A stretch of 64,000 nt of DNA from Sciurus carolinensis (Eukaryota > Chordata > Mammalia > Rodentia > Sciuridae). Location: assembly GCF_902686445.1 (NCBI RefSeq), contig NC_062217.1, forward strand, positions 170,805,598-170,869,597, in the 5' to 3' direction. Position numbers and translations under genes: made by a program. The notes beneath the pieces were generated by a model. That model worked only from the letters and a program-made list of their open reading frames with translations. It was not told the DNA's origin and did not search any database. Shown one piece after another: positions 11,476-22,200 of the stretch. Position 1 is the stretch's first letter; each line of letters begins with the position of its first letter.

Positions 11476-13129
11476 GGGTGGGAGGTCTGCAGCAGTGATC
11501 GACTGTGTCCCGGAAAGGAAGAAGGAAGTACCAGTCCCAAAGCGCCAGGTGCCAGACACACTTAAAGAATGGTGTTGGCAACATGCAGAGAAAAGAGGCA
11601 CTGAGACAATGAGGGCGGCCTGCCGGCACTCCCAGGAAGGCTGACTTCCTTGTTCCTTGTTTAAAAGCATGTTCTTTTAAAACAAACCCCACAGCTTTTT
11701 AAAGCAAGGGAACACCCTACCCTCAGAAGGCAGCGACTATCTTTTCCCTCTGAATCTCCATGATCACGCACGGCCATATGCACATAAGAATGGCGTGCAA
11801 TAAATGGGAAAGGAACAAATAAATGAATGTTTTCTCAAAATCACATATAAAAGTTCAAATATCAGAAAAACTGGGGGTGATAAATGCCATATTACAGTAA
11901 TACTCTTGTCAAGGAATCATGTCAATGTTTCGGGTACATTTATAGCAAGTTAAGCAGAGTCAGTCAGTTTTCTTTTAAATTTCTTTAAGGTACTTCAAAG
12001 TTTAATGCACCAAAATTCAGCCCAGGTAGGACTGCTTTGCAAGTGACCTCTGATTTTGGCTGGGTTTTCTGAAAAGAACTCACTCAAGTGAACACCCCGA
12101 AGACCTTGAAGGTGGCTTCAAGTTCAGCCCTGCCATAAAGCCTCCACAGCTGTTCTGACACGGACCTGGACAAAACCAAATTGTTCTGAAGTGACAAAGG
12201 AACACCTAAACGTTAAGGGATGTGCGGGTGCTTCTTAGGACCTAAGTGAAGAATCTGGGCTTGTGATGTGGCTCAGAACAAAATGGCTACCAAGCTTAAG
12301 CACAGATCCAAGAGCGCAGAGTTATGCCGATGTAAAAGGGCAGGAGTTACCGTGTAATTCCGAGTGAGGGAGACATCAGTACCGTCTTGCAGATAATGGG
12401 TTTCTGTGAACCCACTGGCGATGAGGCCTCTGTGGAGACATAAAAACAGCATAAAAGATGAGTGCAGAACTGCAAGATGTGGTGCTGTGAGCATCGGGCC
12501 GGGCCACGGCAGGGGTGACCTCCTCATCTGCAGATAATCTGGTGAGGCTCCCAAAGGCCCAGTGCGGGTCAGCCCTGGAGAACTCGGAGGAGACCCGGCG
12601 GGAGAGGGGTGACTCAGATGTGCGCTCTGAACCCTCCCGTGTGGTGCATGGGGGCCGCCCTGGTTCCTGCTGCCTCATTTTCAAGTGCACACACATGAGT
12701 GCACATTTGCACACACGCACATGCACACTTGGACACTCTTCCCTGAACGGCATGGGCAGGTTCCTAAGCTGGGAGACGCCAGGCCCCTGGAAGTCCCGAG
12801 GCTCCAGGGACTGTAGGCAACGTCCAAGCCACTTGCTGGAGAAAGAAGTTTGGATCCATGGCAACTGCCCCGACTGTGTCACCCCTCCCGAGGGAGAAGA
12901 GGTGCCAGCGTCGAAATAGCACAGCAAACTAGAGGAATAGCACAACGTTGAGTCTGCGATGTCGTCAGAAGTAAAGAAAAACTGCCTTGGACACATGGAA
13001 ATGTTGACCTTCTGAGACAAATGGAATGAGGGGAAACCCCGTTTACCCTAAAACCACACGCCATTCACCAGGCCCTGTCAGGGGCAGCAAAGCAGGGGGC
13101 AATTTAGGTCTTACATAATTTCTCAACTT
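11476..13129. other. Unassigned sequence
   Basis: 11800-12000 is AT-rich. At 12258-12280 'gggcttgtgatgtggctcag' resembles the first bases of an ID element, but the B-box half is missing. A 214-codon minus-strand frame (12376-13020) has no recognisable domain and is opposed by a 134-codon plus-strand frame. Confidence 0.35.
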
Positions 13130-13500
13130 CTTCAACTGTGTGCACTATTTTATCCTGTTCAGCACAAACACCGGAAGCGTTCCCTTGTGCACCTACTATG
13201 TGCCACCTTCTCACTTGCTGGAATTCAAAGATAAATAAGACCAGCCCCCGCTCTTGAGGACACTGCAATGCAAGAGGGGACAGAGACACACCATCCAGTG
13301 GGGAGGGCTCTCACGGGTGGAAGCTGCATCTTCCGTGGGGACCGGCTGCAAGGCACCTGGCGGGCAGCAGCTGGGAGGCGCTGCAGAGGTGACCCACGCT
13401 GCTGGGCCCTGACACTGGAGCAGGGGTGGTCAGCACAGAGGCAGGTGGGAGGGGGAGGGAACTCGGGGCGAGGTGGCACGGTCAGGAGACCCGAAGGTCT
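13130..13500 (-). mobile_element. L2 LINE 3' fragment, antisense
   Basis: 'gtgcacctactatgtgcca' at about 13188 is the conserved antisense L2 end. It is followed by 'aaagataaataagacc', 'ggacactgcaatgcaag' and GC-rich sequence in the order expected. The outer boundary is uncertain. Confidence 0.6.
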
Positions 13501-15369
13501 GGAATCTGGGGAACCAGGTTGGTGTGAGGCAAGAAGGGGCTTTAAACAGAAGCTACAGTCCATCTGTCTGGGCCAGGGGGAGTCGAGGTGGCTCTGGATT
13601 CTGAGCTTCGCAGGAGGTCTGCGCAAGGGTGATGGCGTGGTGTGCCTCCCCGACTTCAGAGAACGCGCTCACACTGCCTGGTTCTGCTGGGGGTCACTCC
13701 ACGCCAGGCTGGGGAAGAACATGTGACCCAAGCCGAGCCAATCACAGATCTACCCTCATCATGCTCTGAGCTGGGGCTTCTGGGAAAGAGGCCTTTTCTC
13801 TTACTCTCAGGCATGGGATGTGGTCAGACAGCTGCCTTCTTCCTAGTCCCTGTTTCTAGGGGACCCAGGTAGGGACACAAAGCTGTCATCCTGTGGTAAG
13901 AAAGGGGAGGAGAAAGACTGTCCAGGTGGCGCCCTGGGTCCACAGATGCCCTTCTTCAGCAAGTCCCTCTTGGGTCAAGGTTTTACAGCCACATCGGTCG
14001 CTGCAGCTGGGAAGGTGGCAGTGGGAACGCCGTGCACACGTGGGAGGACACCCGCCCTCCGAGTCACACTGCCGCTGCCTCGCCCCGCCAGTCAGAAGTG
14101 AGGCCAGTGGCTCTCACGTGGATTCCAGTGCAGTCAGGGCACGCCTGGTGGACAGCAGACCCACCCTGAGTCCCAGCTGCGCTTCACAGTGGATAGTTGA
14201 GAAGATTGTGCTAAAAGTACAGAAGGCCACCGCGGGTTCCCCGCTGAGGCCCGTGGATTTCCCTCTGCTCCTCCTTTGTTTTTCACTCAGCTCAGGATCC
14301 GGGAATCATGCTGGAGAAGATGAGCCTCCCTGGTCGCGCCTGGCTCTTAAGACCAGGGTGCCCAGGACCCCAGCCCTGCCATGTGGTCAGGAGCAGAGGG
14401 AGGGGGCAAGGCAGCTGGGGAAGGGGGAGGCCCTGGCTGCTGCTCACGTGGCAGAGGCTCCAGGAAGCTGGAGGAGGCTGGTGGCCTTGAAAGGGAAGGT
14501 GTGGGAAGGGGCAGGGGACAGGGGACTCTTGAGAGGGCGGTTAGTGTTCAGGGGAAGCAGAGATGGGGCTGGGAAGTCAGGAACTGGGACCTGGCAGAAA
14601 GGGGTGGGCTGGGGAGGTGACAGGGAGGGAGCCGGGAGCCACTCCGCAGGTGCACCACGCACAGAGGAGGCAGAGACCATTGCCCCACGGAGACAGGACT
14701 CAGGGTGGCCCCCGTGGCTCAGAAGAACACTCGGCCAGACTCAAGACCACAGCAAAATAAGGAAAACAGTACCGTTCAAAACATATAGTTACTTATCATA
14801 TTACTGACTAGTCACTTATACTTTTACTCAGCTCATGTGTTATCAATAACTCAGCAATTCAGGTCTTAGCAATGCTGGATCCTTGTTCTGAACTAACAAG
14901 ACTCGTGAATCACAACCTCGGGGAATCACGTGGGAGAGCAGAGGCGTCCTCCGTGGCTACTCTACCTCTTCTACAGACATATCCAATGGAAGGGGAGGCA
15001 GGGACAGCTAGCTGCTGGGCCTGCACAGCCCCCACGCTGTGAGCTGGGACGGGGGCGCCTTCTGGAGCCCTGTCACCGTGGGGAGTCAAAGAAGAGATGA
15101 GCAAGTCGATGCCAACCCGGAGGGAGGCCATCCTGCTTTTGGGGTCCAGAGTCTGCACATCACGTGGCAGGAATTGGCGAGGCAGGAGCCACAACTTGCT
15201 AGCAGACCCACCCCAGGGCTCCCTGCATGCCTGCTCTGACCTCCTCAGTGCCAGCTGTGTCCCCACAGGTCCCCGGGGTGAGGCTCAGAGCATGCGGATG
15301 AGGTTCGGCCTCTGCACCCTGGACTCCAGGGCACTCTCCCTCTGGTTTTCATTTTCGCCGGCCAGCATG
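13501..15369. other. GC-rich unassigned sequence
   Basis: 14380-14640 is strongly G-rich on the plus strand. The 304-codon plus-strand frame at 13893-14807 runs through it and is explained by low stop-codon density, since it has no domain and is overlapped by other frames. 14770-14900 is AT-rich and featureless. Confidence 0.4.
14493..14524 (+). other. Canonical G-quadruplex motif
   Basis: Five G-runs on the plus strand (14493-14495, 14503-14505, 14508-14511, 14514-14517, 14521-14524) are separated by loops of 7, 2, 2 and 3 bases. This satisfies the usual G3+N1-7 rule with one spare run. Confidence 0.8.
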
Positions 15370-15710
15370 GGCCTCTGGCTGGTTCCGGACGCTCCAGCCT
15401 CTCCCTTGCACAGCCCTGGTGTTTGCAGTGCCCTGTGCGGAACGTTCTGCACGCTGCTCCTGTGGCTGGCTCCCTTTCCTCCTGGGCTTAGTCTAGGTGT
15501 TGTCTTGCTACAGGGCCCCTTCCTGATGTCTTATCTGAAGAATCCCCATCACCCCATGTCACAGAGTCCCTCTGGTTTTCCAAATAGCATTCCTATGTGA
15601 TTTGTTCATCTGTTTATTTATTTGTCACAAGAATATAACCACGGGGGTGGGGGCTCTCTGAGCACCGCTGTCCTCCAGCCCTGCAGAGAGCCTGCTGCGC
15701 CCCTCCCTTC
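15370..15710 (+). mobile_element. L2 LINE 3' fragment
   Basis: Sense-strand L2 landmarks: 'gtgcggaacgttctgcac' near 15435 (the family's 'tggaacgctcttcc' position), a pyrimidine-rich middle, then 'ctgtttatttatttgtcac' near 15610 and a 'gggggctctctgagcac' segment. An antisense MIR follows. Confidence 0.6.
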
Positions 15711-15732
15711 CACGCTGGCTACGACTTGCTGA

Positions 15733-15940
15733 GTACTGACTCTGGGCCAGGCATTTATAAGCCTGCTATATCTCATTTAATCTTCAATGTCTCTAGCTTT
15801 ATGGGTTAGATACTAATTTTAACTGCAATTTAAAGGAGGAGGATGGAGGGAGGTCAGGTGACCTGCCAAAGTTATACTGCAAGTGGCAGTGCCTGGCTGG
15901 GTTGGCTTTAGAATGTGTGCCCTTAACCACAGTGTGGAAC
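15733..15940 (-). mobile_element. MIR SINE, antisense
   Basis: Antisense MIR landmarks are in order: 'gggccaggcatttataagc', 'atctcatttaatcttcaatg', 'tatgggttagatactaat', then 'aggtgacctgccaaag' and 'gcaagtggcagtgcctgg'. It is nearly full length but diverged. Confidence 0.75.
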
Positions 15941-16489
15941 TCCTGGACTCTGCAAGCTGGTCAAGGGATCTTTTCTGACATCTGCTGCTGGCGCTGTGCT
16001 AAGGGCCGGGTCAACCCGTGTGCAGCGGAATAGTGCAAGAATGCAGGAGGGACTCTGAGGAGACTGCGGCAGATGCCTGGGTGACACGCGTCTCATGTCC
16101 TTCTCCAGTGCCATGGATGAAGCCAAGAAGGTGCTTAGAAGGCAGCCTAAGAAGCACGTCTAATTTTAAAATGGCTGGAAATCAAAGGCCCCTGGAGAAA
16201 ATGAAGAAGGGCAGATGAACATGACTGCACTGGAATGTGACAGTGGTGAGCCTGTAGACGTCCCCGAGAGCAAGGCCGAGGAGATGGACTCTCCCACGTC
16301 AGTGTATGGAGACAGGAGGTGAAGGCCTGACTCCACGCACACTCCTCTTCTGTGCGTATTAGACTAGCTGATGTTACAACAAGGCCTTCTGCTGCCCTCT
16401 CACCGGAAAGTAGAGCACATCTTAATGGTGCCAGGAGTTGACTTCGTTGTTTTCCATTTGTTTTGCTGTTACAGATGATTACCTAAATG
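15941..16489. other. Unassigned sequence
   Basis: No repeat or coding signal was recognised between the MIR and the next L2 fragment. Confidence 0.4.
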
Positions 16490-17270
16490 TTCTCACTTCA
16501 CCAGTACTTATCGTGCTGGGCACTGGGAGTAAGGTACTCCAAGAACTCCGCCTCTGGGAAGGACAGACCCCAGTGGTCAGAGCTCTGTGACCAAGATGCC
16601 CAAAGCTCAGGTGCAGTCAAGGAAGGGTGTCTAAGACCGAGGCCAGCTCTGGGGCTGGCACCACGTGAGTCCTGACCCGGGTGGGGAAGGACAAGGCAGG
16701 CTGGACAGGTGAGGCAGGGGGAGTGAGGAGAGCAGTCCAAGAAGAGGCGGCAGCAACGAAAGGCACAGAGGTGCCGGAACAGCAGGCCAGTGGGCCTGGG
16801 CTCAGGGATGGGAGGTGAGGTGGAGTCCCCAGGGGTGCCGTTGGCGGTGGGGTGCTGCTGCTGAGAGGGGCAGGCGGGGTCAGCTCCGACAGACGTCTCT
16901 GGCTTCATCCCGTGCAATGGGAGCCATTACGCCCAGTGACCTGGACACGCAGCAGCTTTGGAGTTAAAGCCACTGTGACCCCATGTGGATAAGACTTTGG
17001 AGGACAAAGAGGGAAGACAGACAGCAGAAGGTTAGTGAGCAGGCTGGTGTGAGCAGCCAGGGACCACACCAGGCCACCCACTTCCAGGAAGCAGAACTCT
17101 GGAGGGCACAGCACCAGGACACATGTGACAGCAGGACCTGGGTGTCACCAGGGACAGGAATGGAGACCAGGAGCTCAGACGTGCCATCAGCAGCTGCGGC
17201 AGAGTGTGAGGTCTGGAGAGCCGCTTGGAGGGAGGGCAGAGACGGGACACTGGGCAGAACCGTAGGGCCC
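16490..17270 (-). mobile_element. L2 LINE fragment, antisense
   Basis: Begins with 'cttatcgtgctgggcactgg', the diverged L2 end motif, and continues through 'cagaggtgccggaacagc' and 'gcaatgggagccattacg' in the order of the antisense L2 3' region. It is purine-rich on the plus strand. Similarity is patchy after about 16990, so the right edge is approximate. Confidence 0.5.
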
Positions 17271-18808
17271 TGGCCTTTCCACCGAAGTGCTCTGTCTTCT
17301 GGTTTCAGAGTCTCTGGGTCCACATGGCTGAGAGCCATCATTTAGAATTTAGTTTATGACATTATGATGCAGGTAAAGTTCTTCTAATTTTTTTTTTTTT
17401 TTTGCATTTCTGAAAAGATTTGAGTATTGAACCAAAAAAACCAAATGACCTCCAAATTGATTTTTAAGAACAATATTGAAATTAGCCTTCCTTACATTTA
17501 CCATTATATCATTAGTTATATAGTTTGAATGAGATGCATTTCATGAAAATGATGCGTTTTATTCCCTACTGCACAGGGCAGCAGAAGAGAGCCCTCCCCC
17601 AGGCTCTGTTCCAGGACTTTCTCTTTGCTACCTTGTTTCTTGCTTGCTCTTCCCCACTCAGCTGACCCCCACCTAGCTCAATGCCTGGCTCACAGGGATG
17701 GCTCAGTGCATGAGAAGACAACAGACTATTATTGCAAGAAGCAACTCAATCTGGAGAGAATGTACCCAAACTAATTGGATCAATTAAGCATAAAGGACAC
17801 CTGGTTCCAGTGTCTCCACTGAACTTGGCAGGGGTGGGCTGGGCTGGGTGGGACGGTCACAGCACTACCTTGTTATCTCAAGAATCTCAATGCTCTAGGT
17901 CATCCCCATCTACCCTCGCTCCTTGTTATCTATGTTGGAACTGTTCAAATGAGCGAAGCAGAAAGAACAGGCAGAGATTGGCATCAATTACTTAGACGAT
18001 AGAAGAATTCATTGATAGCTTGTCAACATTTTCCTATTATTTCCTTGAAGACCATACATATGGTTTGCGGGTTTAATTATTCTGTGCAACATGTTCATAC
18101 GAAAGTGTCACAAGACAGTCCTTGTTTGTCAATTAACACCAGCAGGCACCACGAATCCTCTTTGCAATTAAACCACACGTGACATGCAGGCTCCGGTGCT
18201 TCCTGCATCTGGGTTGACCCATTTGGTATTCAGAGCATCCAACCTGGTTCTCTGCTGAAGATTCACTTGATCACACGTTATTATTCTGCAAATTACAAAA
18301 TCATTCATATATAAATTTAGGTAATGGTTTTCTCCTACTAGAATGTGGATATCAGCTACTGATTCTCTCATTTGAGGGCTAAATCACCCAGAGCTTTAAC
18401 AAAGTATGGTACACAATCAAAATCAGAATTAACAACCATCATCAATATTTTCCTAGTTACCAAAGTGAATCTTCTATTGAATATTATCTATTCTTGAATC
18501 TGAGCTAAATAAATTTGGAGAAAAAATCAGGAGATGAGCCCGTGTGCACCCTGCCCGGGCCTCATGGTCTCTGAGGACCTCTCTCTGGTTTTCAGCAAAA
18601 ACCCTCGCCTGGCTGGAATCACGGTCCCGTCATCCTCGGATCATCTGGACTATTTTGCAGAGGGATCAGACAGTGCACTATAGGCCAGTGCACTGAGCTA
18701 GGAAATAGGAGGAGGAAAAGGGAATCAAGAAAAGGAATCAGCTGGGTCTTGGCCCATCTCAGCTTTGCCTGAGCTTCTTTGAGAACTTGGTCTTTGTAAA
18801 TGTTACAC
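17271..18808. other. Unassigned, largely AT-rich unique sequence
   Basis: Contains a T16 tract (17388-17403). 17990-18500 is AT-rich, low in CpG and free of recognisable repeats, with several TAATTA-like and CAATTA words. It could be conserved non-coding DNA, but that cannot be judged from one sequence. Confidence 0.35.
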
Positions 18809-19015
18809 TTTTTTTTTTGGTACTAGGGCTTGAACCCAGGGGCTCTTAACCACCGAGCCACATCCCCAGCCCTTTTTTATATTTTACTTACAGACGGGGT
18901 CTCACTGAGTTGCTTAGGGCGTTGCTAAGTTGCTAAGGCTGGCCTTGAACTCATGATCCTCCTGCCTCAGCCTCCGGAGCTGCAGGGAGTACAGGCGTGC
19001 TTCACGGAGCCTGGC
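18809..19015 (-). mobile_element. B1-dID dimeric SINE, antisense
   Basis: A T10 run (18809-18818) is followed by the reverse complement of a degenerate ID unit ('cgagccacatccccagccc' near 18856) and an A-linker complement. The reverse complement of a 7SL-derived B1 unit follows ('ggccttgaactcatgatcct', 'cctgcctcagcctccgg'). This 7SL plus tRNA-derived dimer is typical of squirrel and dormouse lineages. Both units are close to full length. Confidence 0.93.
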
Positions 19016-19214
19016 ATGTCTATCTTTCTCATTTTCCTCGTGGAGGGTGAGAGCATCTCCTGGCTTATCTTCTGGGTTTGTGATTCTGGGAGGCAGAGCA
19101 AAGCATCACCACCGTCACCCTCTTGGTTTGTCATCCTTCCGATGCTGCCACCGCCCTCCTCCTGTCTGTCATCGTGCCCTAGCCTCGAGCCCCTGGCGTT
19201 CTTACATGCACTGG

Positions 19215-19335
19215 AGGGACCGGCCTGCTAAGGAAGAGGAAACACTCAGAGAGGCTCAGCCACTTGTGCAAAGCCACACAGCGCAGCCCAGCGAGAGTGA
19301 ACGTGCCCATCTGGCTGTAAAGCCCACCCCGTCCC
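19215..19335 (-). mobile_element. MIR-like SINE fragment, antisense
   Basis: 'ggaagaggaaacactcagag', 'ggctcagccacttgtgc' and 'aaagccacacagcgcag' match the antisense MIR core, which is diverged and without ends. Confidence 0.6.
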
Positions 19336-20419
19336 AGCCACGGGCCAGCACTGCCTACCCAGAGGAGGGCGGCCCGTGGTGCTGAAGGTCTGAAAAAGCA
19401 GCAGCTGCGAGTCATGTTCTGTGTCTTTCTGCAGTGCGTGTTTCCACAGTGCTGGAACAAGCGGCTGAACATGGCCTTCTGCTGTTTCTCTTCGTGTTCA
19501 ATTCAATTTTGTCACAAAATTCCGATTATTTTTGGTTATAATTTCAGCATTTTGGGATCCTAACTATTCAGAACTGTACATCTGTGAGAACAATGGGGCA
19601 TTTACATTCCATTTCTTTTGTTATTCTCCATTTACTAAAATACTCAAAATGATTACAACATTTTTGTGTGTGTTTTCCTCTGGAATTAAAAAAGCAGCAG
19701 CAGCAGCAGCTCCCTTCGCCCAGCTCTTTTTCATGTAGTTTCAAAAACTATAATAAATAAAACTGTTGATATAGCATTTTGGAAGCTGTAGGGAACAATT
19801 AAGTTTCCTCTAAAATAATTTCTTAAAATGCTGCTTCCATGGCAGCCACAAATACCCAGGGGCGGGTTAAGTCGTGGGCATCTATGCTGAGCTAAGCTGC
19901 CGTCACTGTCCCTGGGGACCGCCTAGGTGACCTTACTGATCACGCAGGTGACCTTCGACGCAGAGGAGGCGGGTTCACCTGCTACTTTGCTCTCTGGCTG
20001 GAACGTAAGGGCAGGTGGAGCGGATGGGCCCCCTCTGCAGCCCAGAGCTCTGGTGACGTCTGGCCTTTGCAGGACCAGTGAGTCTGAATCTGGATGTGGG
20101 CTCACGTGCCCAAGTGATACAACTCTCCCCAAAGTACGAGATTCATCGCATTAAATAACACAATTTTAAGAAAAAATACAGCTCCAGATAGAGTAAAAGT
20201 TGAAACCCAATAAACCACCGTTCCCCAGGTAAATAAGGCCCATGCCCACGTCCCCAGAGTGCACGAGCACACAGCGTCAGCGGGTCCACGCCGGCTGCCC
20301 CCGTCCTCGTTTCTACCACACAGGTATTACAGGGCTTCCTCTCAAGCTTCAGAAATTTCCTTTAAAGAAATAACCATTGGCTGTTACAAGGCAGCAGGGC
20401 TGAAGTCGTTTGAGCTCTT
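19336..20419. other. Unassigned sequence
   Basis: 19500-19830 is AT-rich with a small (GCA)5-like tract near 19692-19708. No transposon or exon was recognised elsewhere. Confidence 0.4.
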
Positions 20420-20590
20420 ACTAAGCCAACGTGCTTTACATTCAACTTTTACAACAACCCGGTAGTGCTTGTTTTGAGAAGAGAAACTGAGGCACAGAGA
20501 GGGTGGGCCAGCTGCCCAGGGCTGCCCAGCTGGCACCGTGGAGGCAGTTTGACTTCAGAGCTCAAGCTTTTGTTGCTGAGCCTGCACAGC
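20420..20590 (-). mobile_element. MIR SINE, antisense
   Basis: 'gtgctttacattcaac', 'tttacaacaacccggtag', 'gagaaactgaggcacagaga' and 'tttgacttcagagctcaag' give four colinear antisense MIR landmarks. The 'gaaactgaggcacagagag' core is nearly consensus. Confidence 0.8.
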
Positions 20591-21134
20591 TCCCACGTCC
20601 CCTTGGTCCACACTGGCCTTTCCCACCCACTTCTTTTGAATGAACAGTTTTATGCGACTTGGCAATCTCTGTCTTTGTAAGTAGTCATGAAAAATTTCTA
20701 GCTGGGCGAGTGGGTCTATTTCCCACTCATTGCCAAAGGTCAGAATGAAAAGGAGCAATAAGGAACTGTGTGGCTTAGGGTTCGTTTGATTTCGTTCTTT
20801 GTTCCTCTAATCTGGAGAATGTGTGCCACACACGGTCATTTTATGGGTGTTAGGACAGGAGAGGTTGATGCTCTATCATATGTAAAGGCGTGTGATAAAC
20901 TAAATCTTGCAAGGGAAGAACCAAGCCCATGTGCATTTATAATATTTCATGATCTACAACTTTAAGATAACCTAAATATTTCTAAAAACAATCAAGTAGG
21001 CTCGACCCCAGAGGCAAAGGGAACCTCTCATTCATGTTCCGATAGTCCATCCTGCTCTGAATTGGGAGTGATGTTTGTGAGCTGCTGTTCTCTGGCCACC
21101 CTCAAGGACTACGATGTGCCAGAACCTGTTACGT
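20591..21134. other. Unassigned sequence
   Basis: No feature was recognised between two antisense MIRs. Short frames here have no family resemblance. Confidence 0.4.
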
Positions 21135-21290
21135 ACGACCAGTTGTTTGTGAAACCTTTACAATAACACTCTGGGTACGTGGCCATTTGGCGGATGGAGG
21201 AACTGAGGTTCAGAGGGGTTAAGAAACTTGTCCAAGATCACACAGCTCTTGAGAGGCAGTGGACAGGGGTTGCTCCAGGCTGATACCTTC
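21135..21290 (-). mobile_element. MIR SINE, antisense
   Basis: 'cctttacaataacactctgg', 'ggaactgaggttcagagg', 'ggttaagaaacttgtccaag' and 'atcacacagctcttgagagg' are in antisense MIR order. This is one of the better-preserved MIR copies here. Confidence 0.8.
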
Positions 21291-21479
21291 TGCCCAACCT
21301 GTGCCTGTGTACACTTGTGAGTGGGAAGCATGCCTTCCACCCTCTGGCGACACAAGACTCGCTCAATCATTTTAGGGAACACAGTTTGCTCGACTGAATA
21401 ACTGGCGCTGTGGGGCAGGCTGCTCAGTGGGGCTCGGTGCTGTCCCGTCAGGTGGGGTCTTCCTCATTCACTTCTGGGG

Positions 21480-22170
21480 TCAGTTCTGGCTCCCAGAGGC
21501 TTTCAGCCGACATCTCCAGGATGCCTGGGCAGAGAGCGTCCCTGGAGCAGCCACCGGACGAGAAGCCCAATCTACCTGCAGAACACCTCCCGACAGCCGC
21601 GCGGCCCTGGTGGCTGGGAGCGAACCTGGACCCCGCTTTCTTCTTCTGCGACTTGGGGTGGGCAACTGACTCAGGCCGAGCTTCCTCGTCCTCGGTGCAA
21701 ACGCCTGCCCTGTCCCAGGAGCGCTCGTGAGTGGACAGTCCCCTGCTGCACTGTGGGAGCATGGCTGCCGCTCACAGGCCCGCGGCTTCCTACTGCAGCC
21801 TCTCCCTCTGGTCCAGGGGGCCACTGCCCTCCCCGAGGAAGGGCCGGACCAGACCTGCGCTCACTCTTGCCGTGTTCCAGTTCTTTTCCAGAGAAAAGTT
21901 TTAAAGCGAAACTCCAATCATGCTGCTCTTCCACCTAAAACCCGCCCGTGGTCCGGCCTGGCCAGGCTTCCCACTCAGCCTCCCGGGCTGCCCGAGGATC
22001 CGGGGCCTCCGGCTTTCTCGTCCTGGTCCTGACATCCTTCCCCCGTCCTCAGCTGGCAGGCTGTTGGCGTCCCTGCTCCCTGGGCCCCTTTCTGGGCGAC
22101 CTGGCCTCGGCCCCTGTCTCCGCTGGCTCTCCACGTCCGCCCCGTCCTGCGGGCGCCTACTGCCATCCAC
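21480..22170. other. CpG-rich block
   Basis: A hand count gives roughly 40-45 CpG in about 690 bases at high GC, close to the usual CpG-island threshold. No promoter, exon or splice pattern was recognised. The right half overlaps an L2 fragment, so at least part of the block is transposon-derived. Open frames on all strands are expected at this GC content and are not evidence of coding. Confidence 0.45.
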
Positions 22171-22200
22171 ATTTCTTCTTTACTTGCTCTGGGGGTTCTC
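21895..22200 (+). mobile_element. L2 LINE fragment
   Basis: Starts with 'ttaaagcgaaactccaatca' and 'cacctaaaacccgccc', the order seen in sense L2 upstream of its 3' end. The GC-rich continuation is more diverged. The right edge is approximate. Confidence 0.5.

Noticed and set aside
12255..12300. ID-like head
   Set aside because: Only the first 20 or so bases resemble an ID element; the B-box half, tail and target duplication are missing.
13893..14807. 304-codon open frame on the plus strand
   Set aside because: It lies in G-rich DNA with few stop codons in any frame, and the translation is low-complexity Gly/Arg with no recognisable family.
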